Source: an uncultured Opitutia bacterium (GTDB lineage Bacteria > Verrucomicrobiota > Verrucomicrobiia > Opitutales > Opitutaceae). From it: a stretch of 55,470 nucleotides of DNA. The notes below the pieces were generated by a model. The model ran no database searches. It had not been told where the DNA came from and worked only from the letters and a program-made list of their open reading frames with translations. The stretch is from the NCBI GenBank assembly GCA_903873805.1, contig CAIQQB010000111.1, forward strand, positions 1 to 55,470, in the 5' to 3' direction. Positions 39,792-48,206 of the stretch are shown here, in pieces. How positions within the stretch are numbered: position 1 is the stretch's first letter; each line of letters starts with the position of its first letter. The position numbers were made by a program, and so were the translations under genes.

Positions 39792-40694
39792 TCAGCGGTA
39801 GGTGATTTCGGTCCAGTTCTCCTGGGTGCCAGTCATGTCGAGGCTGAGCTTGGCACCGTTCGGTCCGGGCGCCTCGCCGGCCAGCTTGATGGCCAGCTTC
39901 AGGCTGCGGGTCTCCACCCCGGAATGGGAGGCCGGCAGGTTGCCGGACAGTTCCGCCTGGCCCTCGGCCGTCTTGACGACAAACGACGGGATTGGCAGCT
40001 GCAGATGGTCGAACTTGAAAGTGCCGGACACGGCGGCCACCTGGCTGGCGCCGGATCCCTTGATGCCGTCAAGCTTGAGGCTGCCAGTGCAGGTGACGCT
40101 GTCGCCGAAATCCTCCTTCAGGCTTTCGGCCATGAGGGTGCCATTCACCGGCCACGCGTCGCCGACGGCGACCGCGGCCTTCGGGCCGAGGACTTCCTGG
40201 TCCGTGTGCGCGGGATCGTCGAGATCGACGGCGAGCTTGAGAAACTGGACCAGCTCGGCGGCGGCGGGCTTGCCGTCCACCGTGTAGCTTTTGTCCTTCC
40301 CGTTCTTTTCCACCACCACCTTGGTCCCGGCTGGCAGGAGGTCGGCCTCGGGCTTGGCGTCAGCTGCTCCGGTGAATTTGCGGAGCGTGAGCGCAACCTT
40401 CTGCAGGCCGCCGTTGGGGAAGACCGCCAGCACCTCGGCGTCGGCATCCAGATGGACGGACTGTTTTTGCTGCTGCTGCTGCATGGGCCGCGGGGGCTGG
40501 CCGGCGGCCTCGACGTTCATCACCATCTGCATGTCGGCAGAGGCGGTGCGGCGCTCGCCGAATTTTTCGCCGACCTTCCACGGGGTGCTGAGATTGACCG
40601 GGTAGGACTTCGCGGTGGCGGCCTGCAAAGCGGCGGCGGAAAAGCCGAGGACGAGTGCGATGACGGGAAAGAATGACAGAAGACGCAGTTTCAT
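39792..40694 (-). CDS. Exported protein of unknown function
   Basis: I do not recognise the family. The 300-residue product has a signal peptide (MKLRLLSFFPVIALVLGF..., cleavage near residue 26, LQAATA) and a beta-rich mature part. Visible features are a MQQQQQKQS segment near residue 72-80, VVVEKNGKDKSYTVDGKPA, and a C-terminal half with repeated Ser/Gly/Leu strands (SGTFKFDHLQLPIPSF, GQAELSGNLP). It may bind hydrophobic ligands or form a beta sheet like lipid-carrier proteins, but this is a guess. The upstream frame to 40778 has no protein character. It is convergent with ugd, 25 bp apart. Confidence 0.6.
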   Translation of the reverse strand: MKLRLLSFFPVIALVLGFSAAALQAATAKSYPVNLSTPWKVGEKFGERRTASADMQMVMNVEAAGQPPRPMQQQQQKQSVHLDADAEVLAVFPNGGLQKVALTLRKFTGAADAKPEADLLPAGTKVVVEKNGKDKSYTVDGKPAAAELVQFLKLAVDLDDPAHTDQEVLGPKAAVAVGDAWPVNGTLMAESLKEDFGDSVTCTGSLKLDGIKGSGASQVAAVSGTFKFDHLQLPIPSFVVKTAEGQAELSGNLPASHSGVETRSLKLAIKLAGEAPGPNGAKLSLDMTGTQENWTEITYR

Positions 40695-41235
40695 GATGGG
40701 TGGGGTCGGCCGGTTGGAGGGGAGGGGGTTGTGGCAGCGGGACGCCGGATAACTGAAGCGCAACCGCCGCAGTAGCAAGGGAATTGGGGTCGCTCGTCGA
40801 TGTCCCCTCCTCCTCCAAAAATGTTGCTAGGTTGCCCTCATCCTGCGGGTTGTTCGATCCAGCTTCAATTGCGCCGCGATTCAAATCAACTGACCCAATT
40901 TGAAGGAGGAAGCCAGGAAACCAGGATCCAATCCAGGCCAAGTCATCGGAATTTGAACCACAGAGGCAAGGAGCACACCGTGGTCGAAACAATTCGGATG
41001 GGCATCACGCCATGGGCTCGTCCGCATCGTTCTCTTGCTCCTACTCGTTCTCGTTCTCTCGACCAGGTGTTCGGCCGCAATGCCATTAGCCACAAAGAAG
41101 CACAAAAATCACAAAGCCGTCGGTTCGCTTATGTGACGTTTTGTACTTTCGCGTGGCCAAGGTGAGAACATGCAAGAGAACGAACACCATCAGTGGTCGT
41201 CGATAAGAGACGCCCCGACATGGTCTCGGACCGCG
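40695..41235. other. Intergenic region without a convincing gene
   Basis: This 541-bp stretch separates two minus-strand genes. It is less GC-rich than its surroundings and contains CACAAAGAAGCACAAAAATC near 41092-41111 and short pyrimidine runs such as TCTCTTGCTCC. The plus-strand frame 40800-41165 (121 codons) lacks motifs and has unlike-coding composition. The promoter of the unknown exported protein should be near its left end; no element was recognised. Confidence 0.5.
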
Positions 41236-42495
41236 TTACAGAAAGCCCAGCGGGGAGTAGGATTGGCCGAGGACCTTGTCGGAGGGGCACTGCATCCACT
41301 TGTCCAGGACGGTGGCGTAGACTTGGCGGAAGTCGGTGCTGAAGGTCAGGTCCTGATTTTTCGGCAGGTTCAGCGACGGGGCGGTGCCGAACAGCGAGCC
41401 CTTCAGCTTCGAGCCCATCACGAAAAGCGGCGCGGCAGTGCCATGGTCGGTGCCGCGGCTCTGGTTTTCGCTCGGACGACGCCCGAACTCGGAGAAGGTC
41501 ATCGTCAGCACCTGCCCGTCGAGATGCTTCGCCTCGAGGTCGTGCTGGAAGGCGGCCAGCGCTTCGGACAGCAGGAGGAGGTTGTTGGTGTGCGGCGTGA
41601 GCTGGGCGGAGTGGTTGTCGAAGCCACCGAGCGAGACGAAATACACCCGCGTGGGGAGGCCCGCGGCGATGAGCGCGGCGACGTTGCGCAGCGAGGTGGC
41701 GAACGGATTGCCCGGGTAGGCTCCCGCCGGCGCGTAGTCGGCGAGGATGCCCTGGACCTTCTGCTCGGTCACAAGTGCGTCCATCAGCGTGGCCTTGAGG
41801 AAGGACGCGTTGGCGTTCTCGTGATGGTCGTCGTGCTGGGCGAGTTGCTTGAGCAGCGTGAGGTTTTGCCGCTGTTGCTGCTGGCGACCGTTGCCGTAGC
41901 CGAGGCTGAGGCCGAAGGTGGGGTGGGTCTGTTCCGACATGAACGACTGGGGTGTTTCGCCGGTCGCGTGGATGGCGACCGGATCACTATCGGCCGCGGC
42001 GGGCGCGCCGGCGCAGGCGTTGTCGAGATAGCGTCCGATCCAGCCGGAGGTGAGCGACTCGTTGCTGCCGCTGGCGGTTTCCCAGATTTCAGTCGAACGG
42101 AAATGGCTGCGGTTCGGGTTGGGATAGCCGACGTTTTGGACGATGCCGAGTTTGCCGTCCTTGAGCAGGCTGTGCAGGGCGAGGCAGGCGGGGTTGAAGC
42201 CGAGGGTGTCGTTGATCCGGAGCACTTCGTCCTTGGGAATGCCAAGCGTGGGGCGCAGGCGGTAGTAATCGGCGTCCTCAAACGGGATGACGGTGTTGAG
42301 CCCGTCGTTGCCTCCGGCGAGCTGGACGAGGACGAGGATGCTGCGGTCCTTTTCGGGGGCCGGGGTCGAGGCGAGGGCGGATTCGACGAGGAAGGATGGC
42401 GCGAAGCGGCTGAACGCGAGCAGCCCGAGTCCGCGGCCGCCCCATTGGAAGAACTCGCGCCGGGTGGTGGGGAGTTGGGTGAACGGGGAATTCAT
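41236..42495 (-). CDS. Tat-exported DUF1501 protein
   Basis: The 419-residue protein begins with a twin-arginine signal (TRREFFQWGGRGLGLLAFSR), so it is exported folded, possibly with a bound cofactor or metal. The rest is DUF1501, a sulfatase-like/alkaline phosphatase superfamily domain: LVLVQLAGGNDGLNTVIPF, YYRLRPTLGI, RSHFRSTEIWETA, YFVSLGGFDNHSAQ, MTFSEFGRRPSENQSRGTDHGTAAPLFVMG. His and Asp residues in GGFDNHS and GTDHGTA are family-conserved and probably metal-binding. Its reaction is unknown. It usually sits next to a DUF1800 gene; none is present here. No Shine-Dalgarno sequence is seen. Confidence 0.92.
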   Translation of the reverse strand: MNSPFTQLPTTRREFFQWGGRGLGLLAFSRFAPSFLVESALASTPAPEKDRSILVLVQLAGGNDGLNTVIPFEDADYYRLRPTLGIPKDEVLRINDTLGFNPACLALHSLLKDGKLGIVQNVGYPNPNRSHFRSTEIWETASGSNESLTSGWIGRYLDNACAGAPAAADSDPVAIHATGETPQSFMSEQTHPTFGLSLGYGNGRQQQQRQNLTLLKQLAQHDDHHENANASFLKATLMDALVTEQKVQGILADYAPAGAYPGNPFATSLRNVAALIAAGLPTRVYFVSLGGFDNHSAQLTPHTNNLLLLSEALAAFQHDLEAKHLDGQVLTMTFSEFGRRPSENQSRGTDHGTAAPLFVMGSKLKGSLFGTAPSLNLPKNQDLTFSTDFRQVYATVLDKWMQCPSDKVLGQSYSPLGFL

Positions 42496-42705
42496 GGCGG
42501 GGAGGATGGGCGATCGGGGCCTTCAATTCGTCGGAAAAACATCATTTTATCCGGCGGGGATGGGCGGGGCTGCGGATCGACGGTCGATGGCGGCTGCCCA
42601 GACCATAGGCAGGGGTGCCGATTTGTCCAGCGGGCGGGGTGAAGGATATTGAAACGATGGTCGAGCGGAAGCGAGAGCGAACGGATCATCCAAGGCGATC
42701 AATCG

Positions 42706-42808
42706 GCGGGGTTCGGAGACCCTGCCCTACAACCAAAGATCGCCACGATATAGGGCGGGGTCTCCGAACCCCGCCTGGCCGAAAAGTAGGGCCGGTCTCT
42801 GACCGGCC
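42706..42808. repeat. Long inverted repeat with adjoining hairpin
   Basis: Arms at 42706-42731 and 42749-42774 are 26 nt with two mismatches (GCGGGGTTCGGAGACC...). Read from the inner end they begin TGTAGGGC/TATAGGGC and contain GGTCTCCGAACC, resembling the TGTAGCCGGGGTC arms at 9101. A second hairpin, GGCCGGT (42790-42796) with ACCGGCC (42802-42808), follows at once. The 447-bp gap (42496-42942) before the small exported protein gene holds this element and nothing that looks coding. Confidence 0.85.
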
Positions 42809-42942
42809 GTCTGGAGGCCAGTCATTTGCTAGCCCTGCTCCAATCCGCCGGCGGTGACTCAGAATCTCCGGAGTATGGCTGAGGAATGGTCCTCAGGCGG
42901 AAGGGCTTGATTGAACGGGAGGTGTGCTGCCTGATTGGCGGT

Positions 42943-43302
42943 ATGAAACTCATCTCCATTTCCCTGTTCGCTCTTCTTTCGGGGCTTGCTTGGGCCGAGA
43001 CCGCCACGCCGTCCACCACCGTCCCGGCCGAGGTCGTGCAGAATCTCATGGTGATGACCACCCGGCTGAATCTCACCCTGACTCAGCAGGACCGGATCCG
43101 GCCGATTCTGGTGGAGGAACTGCGGCAGAAGCAGCTCATCGAAAAGAGCACGCTCAGCGACCAACAGAAATTCGACAAGGTCGGCACCAACCACCGGGCG
43201 GCCCTCCAAAAAATCAAGGCGGTCTTCACCCCCGCACAGCTGGCGCAGATCGAGGACGAAATGGATCACCCGGCGGCCAGTTCCACCAATCCGGGAAAGT
43301 AG
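42943..43302 (+). CDS. Small exported LTXXQ/Spy-like protein
   Basis: With the ATG at 42943 the product is 119 residues, with a signal peptide (MKLISISLFALLSGLAWA). The mature part is helical and charged, containing LNLTLTQQDRIRPILVEEL and KIKAVFTPAQLAQIEDEM. These pairs of LT..Q and FTPxQLAQ motifs are characteristic of CpxP/Spy-like (LTXXQ) periplasmic proteins, which bind unfolded proteins or sense envelope stress. Similarity is by motif and size only. It is convergent with the SNF2 helicase gene 29 bp away. The frame is open upstream to 42886, but those residues would precede the signal peptide. Confidence 0.65.
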   Translation: MKLISISLFALLSGLAWAETATPSTTVPAEVVQNLMVMTTRLNLTLTQQDRIRPILVEELRQKQLIEKSTLSDQQKFDKVGTNHRAALQKIKAVFTPAQLAQIEDEMDHPAASSTNPGK

Positions 43303-43331
43303 CCCGCCGCGGTCCGGCGCCGCAGTCCGCC

Positions 43332-45746
43332 CTAGGCCTTCAGCAGGGCGCGCAGGTCATCGAGGGTGAGTTGGGCCGATACGGCGTCGCTGGCCTCGAA
43401 GACGCTGGCGAGGAGCGCGCGTTTGCTGTCCTGCAGCTGGAGCACTTTTTCCTCCACGGTGCCGGCGCAGATCAGCTTGTAGCTGGTCACGACGCGCGTC
43501 TGTCCGATGCGGTGCGCCCGGTCGGTCGCCTGCGCCTCGACGGCCGGATTCCACCACGGATCGAAATGGACCACCGTGTCTGCGCCGGTGAGGTTGAGGC
43601 CGCTGCCGCCTGCCTTGAGGGAGAGCAGGAATACGGGGAGGTCGGGCGAGGTGTTGAAACGGTCGACTTCGGCCTGCCGCTGGCGGACGGGGGTCGAGCC
43701 GTCGAGGTAGGCGTAGGGCAGTTCCTGAGCGTCCAGCTCGGCGCGCAGCAGGGCGAGCAGCGAAGTGAACTGGGAGAACACCAACAGCCGGTGGCCGTCG
43801 TCCACGGCCTCGGCGAGCAGCTCGCGGAACGCCTCAAGCTTGGCCGAATCGTCGGGCACGGCGCCGGGATCGACGAGCCGCGGGTCGCAACAGATCTGCC
43901 GCAGCCGCAGCAACTGTGTGAGGGTGGCCAGCCGGAGGGTCCCCTCGGACGCCCCGCCGGCGGCGAGATCGAGCAGCTCGCGTTCGGAATTCTCCTGCAT
44001 CTGCCGGTAGAATGCGGCCTGCGCAGGCGTGGGCCGGCACCAGAGCACCTGTTCAATCTTGGCGGGCAGCTCCGGCGCGACGGCGAGCTTGGTGCGGCGC
44101 AGGATGTAGGGCGCGGTTTTGGCGCGGAGGCGGTCGTCGTGCCAAGTGCGGTCGTCGCCGCGCGTGCCGGCGGGCACCGCGTCGACGTAGCCGGGCAGCA
44201 GGAATTCGAAGAGCGAACGCAGGTCGTCGAGCGAGTTTTCCACCGGGGTGCCCGTGAGCACGAAACGGCTGCCGGCGCGGAGGGCGCGGAGGGCGCGGGC
44301 GTTCTGGCTCCGGCTGTTCTTGGCGTGCTGGGCCTCGTCGGCGATGACGCAGGCGAACTCCAGGCTGGCAAAGAGGCTGTCGTCCCGGGCGAGGGTGCCG
44401 TAGGAGGTGATGATGACGTCGTGATCGGCGGTTTCCGGTCCGGTGAGCCGCCGGCCGGCGTGATGGACGAAGACCCGCAGCTCGGGCGTGAAACGGGCGG
44501 CCTCCCGGCGCCAGTTCTCGAGCAGCGAGGCCGGGCAGACCACCAGGGAAATTTTGGAATTTGGATTTTCGATTTTCGATTGCGACGTGATGGCGGCGAG
44601 GAGGCCGAGGGCCTGGAGGGTTTTGCCGAGGCCCATCTCGTCGGCGAGGATGCCGCCCAGCTGCTGCTGGTGGAGGTGCCACAGCCAGGCGACGCCGAGC
44701 TGCTGGTAGGGGCGCAGGACGGCGGCGAACCCGGGTTCGAGCGGGGCGGCGGCGAGTTTGGCGTGGTGGCGCAGGGCTTCGCTGCGTTCCCGCCACGCCG
44801 CGGGCGGCTGGTATTGCGGGGAGAGCTCCTCAATCAGCTCCTGCACCTCGGCGATGCGGGCCGGGCTGACGCGGTGGGTATCCCGCGGCGCGGCGGCGGC
44901 GGCGGGGTCGCCCACCAGCGCGCGTTGCGCCCGCGCGAGACGTTCGAGCGTGGAGGGCGGGAGCAGGAAGATGCGGTCCCCGTCCTCGACGTAGCTGCTG
45001 TTCGTGGCTACGGCCTGGCGAAGGCGGGCGTCCTCGACGCGGCCGGCGTCAAGCCCGAGGGCCAGGGCGAAACCGCCCGCCACCGGCATGATCTCACAGC
45101 ACACGCCGACCTCGGCGAGCCGGGCGGTGTTCTTTTCAAACGCCGGCGTGAAGTCGGCGTGCAGCGTGTCACGCAGCTCGGTGAGATGGGTGGCGAGAAA
45201 GTTGAGCGTCTTCCGCCGGTCGCGGAGCCACCATTTGCGGTTGGACGGCTCAAGGATGAAGCCGGACGATTTCAACAGATCGAGGACGTGGGCGTAGCTG
45301 CTGTGTTCGCGGGACGGCAGCGTGATGGCGAGAAAGTTTTCCGAGCCATCCACCAGGAGCGAGGCCGGAGCATCGGCGGCGGCCCGGGACCGGACCGGCC
45401 GGGGCGGCGGCGGAGCGGGGGCCGGCGGCGGGGCGGCGGGCTCGGCGAGGTGTTCGGTCACGCCCCGCAGCAGCGGGCCGACCCAGAGCAGGGGCTTGTC
45501 CGGGGCATCGGACCGGAAGAAGACCGGCTGGCCGGCGAGGCTGCGGACGAGTTCGCGAAGCTGGGTGCGGGTGAGCTGGAGGAAGGGCGGGGGAGCGCCG
45601 TTTCCGCCGCACCAGGCCTGGAGCCGGGCGAGGGCGGGGAGCACCTCGGGGGGCGGCGGCCGGGTGGCGTCGAACTCGACCCGGACCGCGACGGCGTCGC
45701 GCGCGGCGGCGGCGGGGAGGTTGGGCGGAAGCACGAGGCGCAGCAT
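43332..45746 (-). CDS. SNF2-family DEAD/DEAH-like helicase
   Basis: The 804-residue protein has an N-terminal region (1-330) without a clear domain, containing a Pro/Ala-rich linker near 105-120. The SNF2 ATPase follows: RPYQQLGVAWL, ILADEMGLGKTLQ (Walker A, about 370), VVCPASLLENWRRE, the Walker B variant DEAQHAKN, LTGTPVENSLDD, then the helicase C half with VFSQFTSLL, DGSTPVRQRQ, LLSLKAGGSGLNLTGAD and DPWWNPAVEAQATDRAHRIGQ. It belongs with bacterial RapA/HepA-like and Snf2 proteins that remodel protein-DNA complexes; its target is unknown. The start at 45746 is 111 bp from the divergent cyclase gene. The frame continues far upstream, antisense to the cyclase, but without homology. An AT-rich in-frame insert is noted separately. 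Confidence 0.9.
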   Translation of the reverse strand: MLRLVLPPNLPAAAARDAVAVRVEFDATRPPPPEVLPALARLQAWCGGNGAPPPFLQLTRTQLRELVRSLAGQPVFFRSDAPDKPLLWVGPLLRGVTEHLAEPAAPPPAPAPPPPRPVRSRAAADAPASLLVDGSENFLAITLPSREHSSYAHVLDLLKSSGFILEPSNRKWWLRDRRKTLNFLATHLTELRDTLHADFTPAFEKNTARLAEVGVCCEIMPVAGGFALALGLDAGRVEDARLRQAVATNSSYVEDGDRIFLLPPSTLERLARAQRALVGDPAAAAAPRDTHRVSPARIAEVQELIEELSPQYQPPAAWRERSEALRHHAKLAAAPLEPGFAAVLRPYQQLGVAWLWHLHQQQLGGILADEMGLGKTLQALGLLAAITSQSKIENPNSKISLVVCPASLLENWRREAARFTPELRVFVHHAGRRLTGPETADHDVIITSYGTLARDDSLFASLEFACVIADEAQHAKNSRSQNARALRALRAGSRFVLTGTPVENSLDDLRSLFEFLLPGYVDAVPAGTRGDDRTWHDDRLRAKTAPYILRRTKLAVAPELPAKIEQVLWCRPTPAQAAFYRQMQENSERELLDLAAGGASEGTLRLATLTQLLRLRQICCDPRLVDPGAVPDDSAKLEAFRELLAEAVDDGHRLLVFSQFTSLLALLRAELDAQELPYAYLDGSTPVRQRQAEVDRFNTSPDLPVFLLSLKAGGSGLNLTGADTVVHFDPWWNPAVEAQATDRAHRIGQTRVVTSYKLICAGTVEEKVLQLQDSKRALLASVFEASDAVSAQLTLDDLRALLKA
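44549..44588 (-). repeat. AT-rich in-frame insert in the SNF2 gene
   Basis: About 40 bp of low GC (ATCGAAAATCGAAAATCC on the coding strand) interrupt otherwise very GC-rich coding DNA. They encode SQSKIENPNSKIS, about residues 387-400, in the loop between Walker A and motif Ia. Similar AATCGAAAATCGAAAATCCA strings are known to me as dispersed intergenic repeats in Verrucomicrobia and Planctomycetes. The frame and adjacent helicase motifs remain intact, so it looks like a tolerated insertion of a small repeat. Confidence 0.7.
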
Positions 45747-45857
45747 GGTGGGGCGGGCCTGAGCGTTTGCACCGGACCGGATGAGGCGAGGCGAAAAAAC
45801 GACCACGAGAAAAACGCTTGGTCGCCGGCGGGGAATCGCCCAAGCTTTCGCTGCCCG
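45747..45857. promoter_or_regulatory. Divergent promoter region between SNF2 helicase and CHASE2 cyclase
   Basis: The 111 bp between the two divergent start codons must hold at least one promoter for each direction. The stretch GGCGAAAAAACGACCACGAGAA is relatively A-rich. I could not define -35 and -10 boxes. Confidence 0.4.
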
Positions 45858-48065
45858 ATGCGACCCGTCCTGAAATTTCTCCAGCAGCACGTCCTGCCCG
45901 CGGGGGTCTGCTTCGGCGGCGCCTTCATTCTGGCGCAGTTGGGCTGGCTGGACCGGATCGAGAACCTGACGCTGGATGCCCGCACCCGATTGCGGGCGGC
46001 GGTGCGGCCCACTCCGGTGCAGGATCAGCTGGCCGTGGTTGGCATCGATGAAACCAGCCTGCACAAATACAAACGCTGGCCATGGCCCCTTGCCGTCCAC
46101 GCCGATTTTCTCCAATTGGTCGGATTGGGCGGTCCCCGGGTGGTGGCGTGGGATATTCTGTTCACCGAACCAACGCCCGACGACACCAAACTGTCGGACG
46201 GGATTCTGGCTGCAAAAGGTTACGGAGCCAGAGTCATCCTCGGAGCCGAGACAGCCGATCCGCGGGAAGGTGCTCTTCCGGGCAGCGAGGAGGTGACAGC
46301 TTCGCGCCTGGCACCGTTGGACAACGTGGAGGGTGACCGTTCGCGCATTCTGACCAGTCCGGCGATGCTGCTGCCGGCGGGGGATCTCAGCCAGGTGGCG
46401 GACGAGGGTTTTGTCGACACCCCCCCCGATCCGGACGGCGTGCGCCGCCTGGCTCCGTTGGTGGTGCGGGTGGGAAACGAGGTGTATCCGACCCTTTCGC
46501 TGCAAAGCCTGATCCTGTATTGGCGGGCCAAACCCGGACAGGTGACCGTACGGCTGGGCGACGCGATCACAATCGACACCCCGACGGCGCGGCGGCGCAT
46601 CCCGATTGATGCGACCGGAGCCTACCTGATCAATTACCGGCACAACCTGCAGGGCTTCAGAGTTCATGGTTATGCGGTGCTGCATGATTTTCTGCAGGCA
46701 TTCTATGTTGATAAGAAACCCGTGCAGGCTCCGGCGATCGACGGGCGGATCCTGCTCGTCGGGCAGGTGGCAGACGGTCTGGCGGACTTCGGCCCGACCC
46801 CATTTTCCGCACTCACACCGCTGGTGCTGGTTCATGCCAATGTCATTGAGAACGTGCTCAACGAGGACTATGCTCACCGGGTGCCGGCGGCGCCGGTCTG
46901 GCTGGGCGGGTTGGCGCTGGGTGTGGCCGGCCTCGCCGTGTTTGCCAGGCGCAAGTTGCACTGGGCCGCAGCCTTTTCGTTTGGCCTGCCGGTGGCCTAT
47001 GGCATCGCCGCGACGTTGGCGTGGGTGGAGTGGAGCCGGTGGCTGCCCCTGGTGGGACCGGTGCTCGGCTTCGGCTCGTTGCAGCTGTTTGAAATCAGCC
47101 GCCGGCTCATCCGGGAACAGCGGGCGAAGGAGGTCATTCGCGGGATGTTCGGCACCTACCTTTCGCCCCAGCTGGTCAAGCGGATGGAGGAATCGGGCGA
47201 GCCGCCGCAGTTGGGCGGGCATGAGGAGGACATCACGGCCTATTTCAGTGACATCCAGGCCTACTCGACGTTTTCGGAAAAACTGCCGCCGGCGCAGCTG
47301 GTCGAGTTGCTCAACGAGTATCTCACGGTCTGCACCGACATCATCCAGGAGGAGGGCGGCACGCTCGACAAATACATCGGCGACGCCGTGGTGGCGATGT
47401 TCGGCGCGCCCATTCTCCTGCCCGACCACGCGGCGCGGGCCTGCGTGGCGGCGTTGCGGGTCCAGCACCGGCTGGGCGAATTGCGGGAAAAATGGAAAGC
47501 CGAGGGTGACCGCTGGCCATTGGGCGTGAGGGAAATGCAGTCGCGCATCGGCCTCAATAGCGGCCCGGCCATCATCGGCAACATGGGCAGCCGGTCGCGG
47601 TTCAACTACACCATGACAGGGGACAATGTGAATCTGGCGGCACGCATGGAGTCCGGGGCCAAGGCCTGGGGCGCCTACACGATGACCACCGAGGCCACCC
47701 GCCAGGCCTGCGAACAATATGCCGGCGACCGCGTGGTTTTCCGCCCGCTCGGTCGGATCACCGTGAAGGGCCGCTCCGCCCCGGTCCGCATCTTCGAGCC
47801 CGTTGGACTGAAAGAACATCTCACCCCCGAAACGTGGGAGTGCATCCGGCTTTTCACCGCAGGCCTCGAACGCCACGATGCGCGCGATTGGACGGAGGCC
47901 CAGGCCTTGTTTGAGCAGAGCGCCCGCCTTGAACCGGGTCAGCCCGGTAAAACGCCGGGGGTGACAACCAATCCCTCGCTGGTTTATCTCGACATCGTGC
48001 GCCGTTACCAGGCAGCGCCGCCGCCGGAGGATTGGAACGGAGTTTTTGAAATGCGGGAAAAATAA
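45858..48065 (+). CDS. CHASE2-domain class III adenylate/guanylate cyclase
   Basis: The 735-residue membrane protein has one N-terminal membrane segment (about 13-28), an extracytoplasmic CHASE2 sensor (about 35-340; LTLDARTRLR, VVGIDETSLHKY), three further segments (347-363, 370-390, 396-412) and a cytoplasmic class III cyclase domain (about 450-640). Metal-binding Asp465 (YFSDIQAYST) and Asp509 (LDKYIGDAVVAMFGAP), substrate-recognition Lys505, Thr587 (MTGDNVNLAARM) and transition-state residues Asn592 and Arg596 are all present, so it should be active; Lys plus Thr suggests a class IIIb adenylate cyclase. The C terminus (665-735) resembles a TPR-like helical tail. The FecR-domain gene follows after 141 bp. 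Confidence 0.92.
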   Translation: MRPVLKFLQQHVLPAGVCFGGAFILAQLGWLDRIENLTLDARTRLRAAVRPTPVQDQLAVVGIDETSLHKYKRWPWPLAVHADFLQLVGLGGPRVVAWDILFTEPTPDDTKLSDGILAAKGYGARVILGAETADPREGALPGSEEVTASRLAPLDNVEGDRSRILTSPAMLLPAGDLSQVADEGFVDTPPDPDGVRRLAPLVVRVGNEVYPTLSLQSLILYWRAKPGQVTVRLGDAITIDTPTARRRIPIDATGAYLINYRHNLQGFRVHGYAVLHDFLQAFYVDKKPVQAPAIDGRILLVGQVADGLADFGPTPFSALTPLVLVHANVIENVLNEDYAHRVPAAPVWLGGLALGVAGLAVFARRKLHWAAAFSFGLPVAYGIAATLAWVEWSRWLPLVGPVLGFGSLQLFEISRRLIREQRAKEVIRGMFGTYLSPQLVKRMEESGEPPQLGGHEEDITAYFSDIQAYSTFSEKLPPAQLVELLNEYLTVCTDIIQEEGGTLDKYIGDAVVAMFGAPILLPDHAARACVAALRVQHRLGELREKWKAEGDRWPLGVREMQSRIGLNSGPAIIGNMGSRSRFNYTMTGDNVNLAARMESGAKAWGAYTMTTEATRQACEQYAGDRVVFRPLGRITVKGRSAPVRIFEPVGLKEHLTPETWECIRLFTAGLERHDARDWTEAQALFEQSARLEPGQPGKTPGVTTNPSLVYLDIVRRYQAAPPPEDWNGVFEMREK

Positions 48066-48206
48066 AGCCGCGGCCAGTTGCCGATGGCGTTCCCGATCCG
48101 GCCGCAGTAGGGTTTCTTGGCAAAATTTGTTGCTTGCAATGTCACTGCTATTGGTTTGCGTTTTGATGTAAGCCATACTTCACCCGACCGAAAACGAAAT
48201 CGTGCC

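Noticed and set aside
40800..41165. Possible 121-residue plus-strand gene
   Set aside because: No signal peptide, motif or coding-like codon use, and the DNA has lower GC than neighbouring genes.
42924..48065. A continuous plus-strand frame of 1713 codons running through the SNF2 gene into the cyclase
   Set aside because: Only the part from 45858 has homology (CHASE2 cyclase). The rest is the antisense of the SNF2 gene, kept open by high GC at third positions.
48118..48135. TTGGCAAAATTTGTTGC resembling a sigma-54 (-24/-12) promoter before the FecR-domain gene
   Set aside because: The GG-to-GC spacing is one base too long (11 instead of 10) and no enhancer-binding protein gene is near.
43332..48176. 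A minus-strand frame of 1614 codons extending upstream of the SNF2 helicase
   Set aside because: SNF2 similarity and a sensible start end at 45746. The extension is antisense to the cyclase and shows no domains.
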